Source: Gordonia amarae NBRC 15530 (GTDB lineage Bacteria; Actinomycetota; Actinomycetes; Mycobacteriales; Mycobacteriaceae). Taken from it: 64,000 bases of DNA. This document shows positions 59,212-64,000 of the stretch, piece by piece. Location of the stretch: NCBI RefSeq assembly GCF_000241345.1, contig NZ_BAED01000048.1:94268-158267 (forward strand), in the 5' to 3' direction. Under the pieces are notes generated by a model. That model worked only from the letters and a program-made list of their open reading frames with translations. It was not told where the DNA came from and did no database searches. A program made the position numbers and the translations under genes. The first letter of the stretch is position 1, and every line of letters begins with the position of its first letter.

Positions 59212-60435
59212 GTGTCAGTGGATGAGGTTATCGAGCGGGTACCGCAGTCGCGGGCCGGGTTCACGGGTGGACCGGCGGCCCGCGATGTGGTGCGCGTGGC
59301 AAAGTTTCACACCCCCGAGGTGATCATCGGGCGTGGCTCCCTCGCCGAGATCCCGCGGGCGGCCGAGGGCCTCGGACTGAGTCGGCTCCTGATCGTGTCC
59401 GATCGCGGAATTATCGGTACCCCATGGTTTTCCGAACTGAGCGACCGGCTCAACTCGGCGGGCATCCACACGTCGTCGTTCACCGGGATCAGCCCCAACC
59501 CCCGCGCCGGTGAGGTGGTGGCCGGGCTCGAACGCTACGGCATGGCCCGCTGCGACGGCATCGTCGCGCTCGGCGGCGGATCGGTGATCGACGCGGCCAA
59601 GGGCGTCGCGATCCTGGCCGCCAACGGCGGGCACATCCTCGAGTACGAGGGCATCGACAAGGCGCGCAATCCGCTGCCGCCGCTGCTGGCCGCTCCCACC
59701 ACCGCCGGCAGCGGCTCGGACGTGTCGCAGTTCTGCATCATCAACGACTCCGACCGCATGACCAAGGTGACGATCATCGGGCGTGGCCTGGTGCCCGACG
59801 TCTCGGTGATCGACCCGAGGGTGTTCGGCACCATGCCGCCGGAGGTGGCCGCGCAGTCCGGGATGGATGCGGTCTCGCACTGCGTCGAGGCATACGCTTC
59901 GCTGGCGCACACCCGGCTCACCGACGGCGCCGCGCTGGCCGCCATCGGCACGGCCTGGCGCAGCCTCGAACGGCTGGTCAACTCGCCGGGCGATCCCGAC
60001 GCCGGGATGGATATGGCATACGCGGCGCTGCAGGCCGGAATGGCGTTCACCAACGCGATACTCGGGGCGACGCACGCGCTCAGCCACCCGGTCGGCGGCA
60101 TGTGCGACGCCCCGCACGGGGCGATCAACGCGATCATCCTGCCGCACGTGATCCGCTTCAACGCGCAGACCGACCCGTCGCCCTACGTCGACCTGGCCCG
60201 GGCGATAGGTCTGCCCGAGTCCCCGACACCGCACGTGGCGGCGGAACGCTTCGCCGACGAGATGTCGCGGCTGACCCGTCGCGTCGGCCTTCCGGCCTCG
60301 CTGTCGGCGTTCGGGGTGCGGGCCGACGACATCGGGTCGCTGGTGGGCAACGCACTTGCCGACGCCTGCATGCGGACCAACCCGCGTACACCCACCGCGG
60401 CCGACGTCGCCGCCATGTATCGCGAGGCGCTGTAG
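59212..60435 (+). CDS. iron-type alcohol dehydrogenase, 1,3-propanediol-dehydrogenase-like
   Basis: 407 residues from GTG at 59212. Iron-ADH fold: N-terminal beta FHTPEVIIGRGSLAEIP, NAD site VALGGGSVIDAAKGVAI, APTTAGSGSDVSQF, metal ligands Asp/His in SGMDAVSHCVEAY and His in GATHALSHPVGGMCDAPHGA. Corresponds to MSMEG_6239, linked to 1,3-propanediol use in M. smegmatis. It likely oxidises a diol or a hydroxy product of alkane oxidation. Two bases separate its stop from the sensor-kinase start. Confidence 0.9.
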   Translation: MSVDEVIERVPQSRAGFTGGPAARDVVRVAKFHTPEVIIGRGSLAEIPRAAEGLGLSRLLIVSDRGIIGTPWFSELSDRLNSAGIHTSSFTGISPNPRAGEVVAGLERYGMARCDGIVALGGGSVIDAAKGVAILAANGGHILEYEGIDKARNPLPPLLAAPTTAGSGSDVSQFCIINDSDRMTKVTIIGRGLVPDVSVIDPRVFGTMPPEVAAQSGMDAVSHCVEAYASLAHTRLTDGAALAAIGTAWRSLERLVNSPGDPDAGMDMAYAALQAGMAFTNAILGATHALSHPVGGMCDAPHGAINAIILPHVIRFNAQTDPSPYVDLARAIGLPESPTPHVAAERFADEMSRLTRRVGLPASLSAFGVRADDIGSLVGNALADACMRTNPRTPTAADVAAMYREAL

Positions 60436-60437
60436 CG

Positions 60438-61868
60438 ATGGCCACCGTGACCAGGAGACAACCGCCCGAACCCTCGGGGTCTGACGGTCGGGTGCCAGAC
60501 GATACCGAATGGCTGAACTCGCTGATCGGACTGCATTCGGTCAAGGGCGGCCACTACGCCCAATACCGGGGCGTCGAGCAGCGGCTGACCAGGGTCGTGG
60601 GTGCGCTCGACCGCATCTCACGGGCCCTGGTCGACACCGCGGAGGGGCCGGAGAATCTGGTGCTTTCGGTGGCCCGGGCGGTCAGCGAACACCTCGACGC
60701 CCAGTGGGTGGTCTTCGCCCTGTGCGATGGCGAGCTCGAACGCACCGGACCCCGGCACCTGATGATGTCGGCCGACGGCACCGTGTACGCCTTCGAGGGG
60801 GTGGCCAGCGCCCGGGTACCGAGCAACCTGCCCGACGACGTCCTCAACCGGCTCAACGACATCCTGCGCAGGCAGACCGACCGGCTCGAACGTCCCGTCG
60901 TCGACGAACACCACCTGCATCTGCCGCTGCAACTCGACGGCCGTGTCGTCGGTGGTCTGTCGGCATGGACCCGACAGGGCAATCCCGTCGACTCCGCCGA
61001 CCTGGTGGTGATGCGGATCCTGGCCCGCCAGGCGGTGGTCGCGCTCCTCAACGCCGCGTTGCTGGAGGAGAGCAGACACCAGCTGGCCCGTGCGGAGGAC
61101 GCGTACCGGCGAGTCAGTGAGCAGGCCGCGGTGCTGGCGGCGCGCAACGAGGATCTCGAACGCACCCAGCGCGAACTGTCGGCGGCGATGCGACAACGCC
61201 TGGTCACCGAAGAACGCGAGCGCATCGCCCGTGAGCTGCACGATTCGGTGACCCAGTCGGTGCTGTCGGCGGGTATGCAGATCGAGGTGTGCCGGGTCGA
61301 GTCGGATCCGGGCACCGCGGCCCGGCTGGAGGTTGCCGGGCGGCTCACGCGTCACGCGGTCGAGCAGTTGCGGTCGGTGATCTACGCGCTCAACCAGGCG
61401 CCGTCGGTGGGTGGGCTGAGCCTGGCCGAGATCCTGGACGAGCTGTGCTCGATGCACATGCCGGCCGACCTGCGGACCGAGGTAAAGGTGACGGGCCGGA
61501 CCCGTGACCTGCCCGACGATGCCCAGCACGCCATCCTGCGGATCGCGGGGGAGGCGCTGTTCAACACCGCGGTGCACGCCGGGGCGACCCGCGCCAAAGT
61601 GGTGCTGACCTACGGTGAACGGGATGTGGCGCTGTCGGTCGACGACGACGGATCCGGCGATCCTGGTCACCTGCGGCGAGTGCTGCAGGCCGCCATGCTG
61701 GGCGACCTGGCCGGCAGGCATCGCGGGCTGGCGAATATGACGGCGCGGGCCGACGATCTGGGCGGCACGCTGCGGATCAGGCGTTCCCGCATGGGCGGAA
61801 TCCGGATTGCTGTCGAATTGCCTGCCGAACCCGCCCGGCCGGCCCGTTCGCAGGAGGCGAGGCGATGA
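60438..61868 (+). CDS. mnoS: MnoS-like cytosolic sensor histidine kinase (GAF, NarL-type)
   Basis: 476 residues, no membrane helix. GAF-like sensor domain (about 65-215, AVSEHLDAQWVVFALCDGEL to VALLNAALL), coiled-coil linker, dimerisation/phosphoacceptor motif RERIARELHDSVTQ with His268, and HATPase segment (LRIAGEALFNTAVHAGA, VDDDGSGD, HRGLANMTARADDLGG). Presumably senses an alcohol or aldehyde in the cytoplasm. The stop overlaps the response-regulator ATG. The symbol is taken from the M. smegmatis MnoSR system that controls 1,3-propanediol use. Confidence 0.88.
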   Translation: MATVTRRQPPEPSGSDGRVPDDTEWLNSLIGLHSVKGGHYAQYRGVEQRLTRVVGALDRISRALVDTAEGPENLVLSVARAVSEHLDAQWVVFALCDGELERTGPRHLMMSADGTVYAFEGVASARVPSNLPDDVLNRLNDILRRQTDRLERPVVDEHHLHLPLQLDGRVVGGLSAWTRQGNPVDSADLVVMRILARQAVVALLNAALLEESRHQLARAEDAYRRVSEQAAVLAARNEDLERTQRELSAAMRQRLVTEERERIARELHDSVTQSVLSAGMQIEVCRVESDPGTAARLEVAGRLTRHAVEQLRSVIYALNQAPSVGGLSLAEILDELCSMHMPADLRTEVKVTGRTRDLPDDAQHAILRIAGEALFNTAVHAGATRAKVVLTYGERDVALSVDDDGSGDPGHLRRVLQAAMLGDLAGRHRGLANMTARADDLGGTLRIRRSRMGGIRIAVELPAEPARPARSQEARR

Positions 61869-62596
61869 CAATTTTTGGTGCGCAACACGGTGTTCCGCGG
61901 CGGACGGTTCCCCAGCCGGGCCGATCTGTCCAAGCGGGACGGCCCGTGCAGTCGGGACACACCGGTATTCGCACGATGCTGGTGGACGACCACGCGTTGC
62001 TGCGTGAGGGAATCCGGTCGCTGCTCGACCGGGAGCAGGCGATCTCGGTGGTCGGCGAGGCCGACTCGTTCGACGCCGCACTCGCCGAGATCGCCCGGTG
62101 CGAGCCGGACGTGGTGGTCGTCGACCTCAAGCTCAGCGCGGGCACCGAGTACGAGGGATTGCGCCTGGTCACCGAGCTGACCTCGCGCTACCCGAAGGTC
62201 GCCACGCTGGTGCTCACCACCTTCCTCGACGACGACCTGGTGGTGCGCGCGGTGAAGGCGGGCGCGCGCGGTTACGTGGTGAAGGACGTCGACACCACCG
62301 AACTGGTCCGTGCGATCCAGGCGGTGTGGGGCGGCGGCAGCGCGTTCGACGCGCGCAGCGCCGCGATCGTGCTGCGCACGGTATCGGGGGAGGCAGACGC
62401 TCCCGACGCCCTCACCGAACGCGAACGCGAAGTGTTGCGTCTGCTGGCAGATGGCATGTCCAACAAGGGAATCGGACAGAAGCTATTCATCTCCGAGTCG
62501 ACCGTCAAGTTCCATATCCGCAACATCATCCGCAAGCTCGGGGTGTCCAAGCGCACCGACGCCGTCTACATCGCGAGCAAGCGCGGACTGATCTGA
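61865..62596 (+). CDS. mnoR: MnoR-like NarL/LuxR-family response regulator
   Basis: 243 residues. Receiver domain (about 36-155) with MLVDDHALLREGIRSLL, phosphoacceptor Asp87 in VVVVDLKLSAGTEYEG, and Lys in GYVVKDVD; C-terminal LuxR helix-turn-helix LTEREREVLRLLADGMSNKGIGQKLFISES. An unusual 36-residue N-terminal lead, possibly real because the ATG overlaps the kinase stop (ATGA). Likely activates the dehydrogenase genes upstream. Confidence 0.9.
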   Translation: MTIFGAQHGVPRRTVPQPGRSVQAGRPVQSGHTGIRTMLVDDHALLREGIRSLLDREQAISVVGEADSFDAALAEIARCEPDVVVVDLKLSAGTEYEGLRLVTELTSRYPKVATLVLTTFLDDDLVVRAVKAGARGYVVKDVDTTELVRAIQAVWGGGSAFDARSAAIVLRTVSGEADAPDALTEREREVLRLLADGMSNKGIGQKLFISESTVKFHIRNIIRKLGVSKRTDAVYIASKRGLI

Positions 62597-62631
62597 GCGG
62601 ACGTGCCCCGGCGTCTGGACACGCGGGTCGC

Positions 62632-63468
62632 CTACTGACGTGGCGTGAGAACTAGCCACCCGCCGTGATCGGTGAAGATGTCGGCGCCGCCGTGATCGAC
62701 CTTGCCGGCCCATCGCCGCAGGTCAACCTCGGTGAGCTGGAGCAGGTGCCCGAAGTGCTCGGTCGGCTCCTCCTCGAACGGCACCGCGATCACCACCCGC
62801 TGCCGGGCCACCCGCAGCGCCTCGTTGATCGCGGTCGTCGTGTCCTCGTCATCGAGGTGTTCGAGCAGGTGGATCAGGGTGACGGTGTCGACGTGGTTGT
62901 CGGGGTAGGGCAGTGCGCGCGCATCCGCGACTGCCGCGTCAACGGGGAGTTCAAGGCTTGCCGACGCCCTGGTGAGCAGGTCGATCGCGCCGGGTGAGAT
63001 GTCGCAGGCGCGCACCGAGTGCCCGTCCCGGGCACAGGCGAGGGCGAAGAAGCCGAAGCAGCAGCCCACCTCGAGGACGTCGTCGCCGACGATCAGCGAC
63101 CTGGCCCGCAGATGGACCGGGCTGAAAGGTGAACTGCCGTCGGCCAATTCGTCGACCGAGTTGGAGTAGTACGCACGCCAGGCTGCGTCGTCGCCGTCAG
63201 CGGAGGAGCGGATCATCTGCACCGCGGCGTCCTCGAACTGGTCCTGACCGTGCAGGACGCCGAGTTCGACCAGCTCCGACAGCGAGGACACCATCACCGA
63301 ATCGGCGATGGTGTCCTCGGTAAAGGGGTGCGCGATCTCCACTCTGCCGGCGTCGCGGCGCCACAGGAGTTGCGCACTCGCCGAGAAACCCTGTTCGGCA
63401 CCGGTCTTCGCCCTGACCAGCACTACTTGGCTGTCCGGCGCGGCCGTACCTGCGTTCACCATGGTCAT
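62632..63468 (-). CDS. mftM: SAM-dependent methyltransferase, MftM-like (mycofactocin oligosaccharide methyltransferase)
   Basis: 278 residues from ATG at 63468 (second ATG two codons on). Rossmann motif I VLEVGCCFGFFALACARDG, motif II RACDISPGAIDLL, motif III VTLIHLLEHLDDEDT, and an N-terminal extension with SASAQLLWRRDAGRVEIAHP. By neighbourhood (beside mnoSR, alcohol dehydrogenases, MoxR) it matches MSMEG_6237, reported to methylate the glucose tail of mycofactocin. It is convergent with mnoR. If right, it ties this locus to mycofactocin, the electron acceptor of nicotinoprotein dehydrogenases. Confidence 0.78.
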   Translation of the reverse strand: MTMVNAGTAAPDSQVVLVRAKTGAEQGFSASAQLLWRRDAGRVEIAHPFTEDTIADSVMVSSLSELVELGVLHGQDQFEDAAVQMIRSSADGDDAAWRAYYSNSVDELADGSSPFSPVHLRARSLIVGDDVLEVGCCFGFFALACARDGHSVRACDISPGAIDLLTRASASLELPVDAAVADARALPYPDNHVDTVTLIHLLEHLDDEDTTTAINEALRVARQRVVIAVPFEEEPTEHFGHLLQLTEVDLRRWAGKVDHGGADIFTDHGGWLVLTPRQ

Positions 63469-63474
63469 CGGTCC

Positions 63475-63480
63475 AGCGTA
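63475..63480 (-). promoter_or_regulatory. -10 box for a probable leaderless mftM transcript
   Basis: On the minus strand TACGCT is followed by six bases and the ATG at 63468, so transcription would begin on the start codon. No convincing -35 box and no Shine-Dalgarno are present. Confidence 0.4.
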
Positions 63481-63674
63481 GGTCGTGTGCGCACTCGCGG
63501 GTACTGGCCGAAAAGGCACTGTCCGACCGTGCCAAGCGTTCCGGAATTGCGGGGAATGACGCAGATCACATCCAAGCAATTCGGCCGGATTTCGGGATCA
63601 GTGCCACTCGCGCCGTCGATTGCAACCGCTCTACCTGCGTGAATGTAATACGACACCTGGAGTGACCTGGCGAT

Positions 63675-63703
63675 TTGTACTGGCCGACATGATCGCGTAA
63701 CTT
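63675..63703 (+). promoter_or_regulatory. upstream promoter candidate of the rRNA operon
   Basis: TTGTAC (63675-63680) and TAACTT (63698-63703) are exactly 17 bp apart. The transcript would run through the structured region before the second promoter. Multiple tandem promoters are usual for mycobacterial rrn operons. Confidence 0.5.
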
Positions 63704-63715
63704 TCTTCGAGTCAG

Positions 63716-63840
63716 AGCGACACGGGGCCGCCCCGGGGAGCCGGACCGGGACGAAAGTCCAGGTCAGGAGCCCACAGGGAAGACGGAACGAGTTCGCGAC
63801 GACCACCTTAGATGTTTTCCGCGGTGTGCAGTGATGTGCA
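63716..63840 (+). other. structured-RNA-like segment between the two rrn promoter candidates
   Basis: Three consecutive hairpins: GGGG-CCG-CCCC (63724-63734); GACC-G-GGAC capped by a GAAA tetraloop and closed by GTCC-A-GGTC (63744-63765); and GGTGTGCA paired with TGTGCACC (63823-63842, two G-U pairs). No coding potential. It did not match riboswitch or RNase P consensus patterns I could recall. Confidence 0.35.
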
Positions 63841-63895
63841 CCGGGGTTCGGGGTGGGCCGAGCAGGTTCGGCCGGCGGGATCCGGGTGACCGGGT

Positions 63896-63924
63896 TTGCG
63901 GCCGGGGATCGGGTTTGCTAGGCT
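63896..63924 (+). promoter_or_regulatory. main rRNA operon promoter with leader start
   Basis: TTGCGG (63896-63901), 17-bp spacer, TAGGCT (63919-63924), then GGTGGAGTTGCCCCGGAGAG. The word GTTGCCCCG right after the -10 box is the same as in the mycobacterial rrn leader (TAGACTGGCAGGGTTGCCCCGAAG-type). In M. tuberculosis murA lies just upstream of the 16S gene, and murA is also in this window. The 16S gene itself would start beyond position 64000. Confidence 0.7.
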
Positions 63925-64000
63925 GGTGGAGTTGCCCCGGAGAGGGTGGCAAATTCCAAAACTGAGCTTGTGCTCGCTGAAGTTCGCCGGCTGTGTTGCT

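Noticed and set aside
63720..63800. RNase P RNA or cobalamin riboswitch in the segment with GACGAAAGTCC
   Set aside because: Only one short word resembles RNase P (AAAGTCC) and one resembles the B12 box; the length and the remaining conserved elements do not fit.

Overview
The window is chromosomal DNA of a high-GC mycolic-acid actinomycete (Mycobacteriales). Gene order and protein similarity point to a Gordonia-like genus. Many starts are GTG, neighbouring genes often share 4-bp ATGA/GTGA overlaps, and the backbone follows gene runs known from Mycobacterium tuberculosis: kgd/Rv1249c/Rv1250, Rv1277-Rv1278, argS-lysA-hom-thrC-thrB-rho-rpmE-prfA-prmC-sua5-wecA-atpIBEFHAGDC, and DUF2550/adenosyltransferase/murA. 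These comparisons are from memory; no search was run. Layout, 1-19 kb: the end of an Ntn-type (C45) amidohydrolase gene overlaps a cytosolic beta-lactamase-fold serine hydrolase. A repeat-rich gap follows, then kgd on the minus strand. A minus-strand, translationally coupled trio comes next (glutathionyl-hydroquinone-reductase-like protein, membrane-associated protein, fused ABC exporter), then an MFS exporter, an SbcD/SbcC-like pair, tRNA-Arg(CCG), a VOC protein, and a hipBA remnant with an intact antitoxin and a broken toxin gene. 19-49 kb: this is the housekeeping backbone. It runs through argS (probably leaderless), lysine and threonine synthesis, rho, rpmE, prfA, prmC, sua5, wecA and the complete F1Fo ATP synthase operon with its fused b-delta subunit. 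The backbone is interrupted between rho and rpmE by about 8.4 kb on the opposite strand. That insert encodes an unusually long glutamate-synthase-like protein, a CysJ-type diflavin reductase and a HemS-like protein, read from a promoter overlapped by two DtxR/IdeR-like iron boxes. It is the strongest candidate here for an undescribed system. 49-54.8 kb: DUF2550 protein, PduO-type cobalamin adenosyltransferase, murA (with the Asp active-site variant), and an ECF cobalt/nickel importer (CbiM, CbiN-like PDGLE protein, CbiQ, CbiO) behind a perfect 16-bp palindrome. 54.9-63.5 kb: a nicotinoprotein alcohol-oxidation cluster. It holds an NDMA-type methanol dehydrogenase, a MoxR ATPase with a polyhistidine tail, its VWA partner, a second iron-type alcohol dehydrogenase, an MnoS/MnoR-like two-component system and an MftM-like mycofactocin methyltransferase. 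The whole set looks like one functional unit: redox-cofactor (mycofactocin)-dependent alcohol or diol oxidation with dedicated metal/chaperone and signalling functions. 63.5-64 kb: two sigma70-type promoters and a leader resembling the mycobacterial rRNA leader indicate that an rRNA operon starts just beyond the window.
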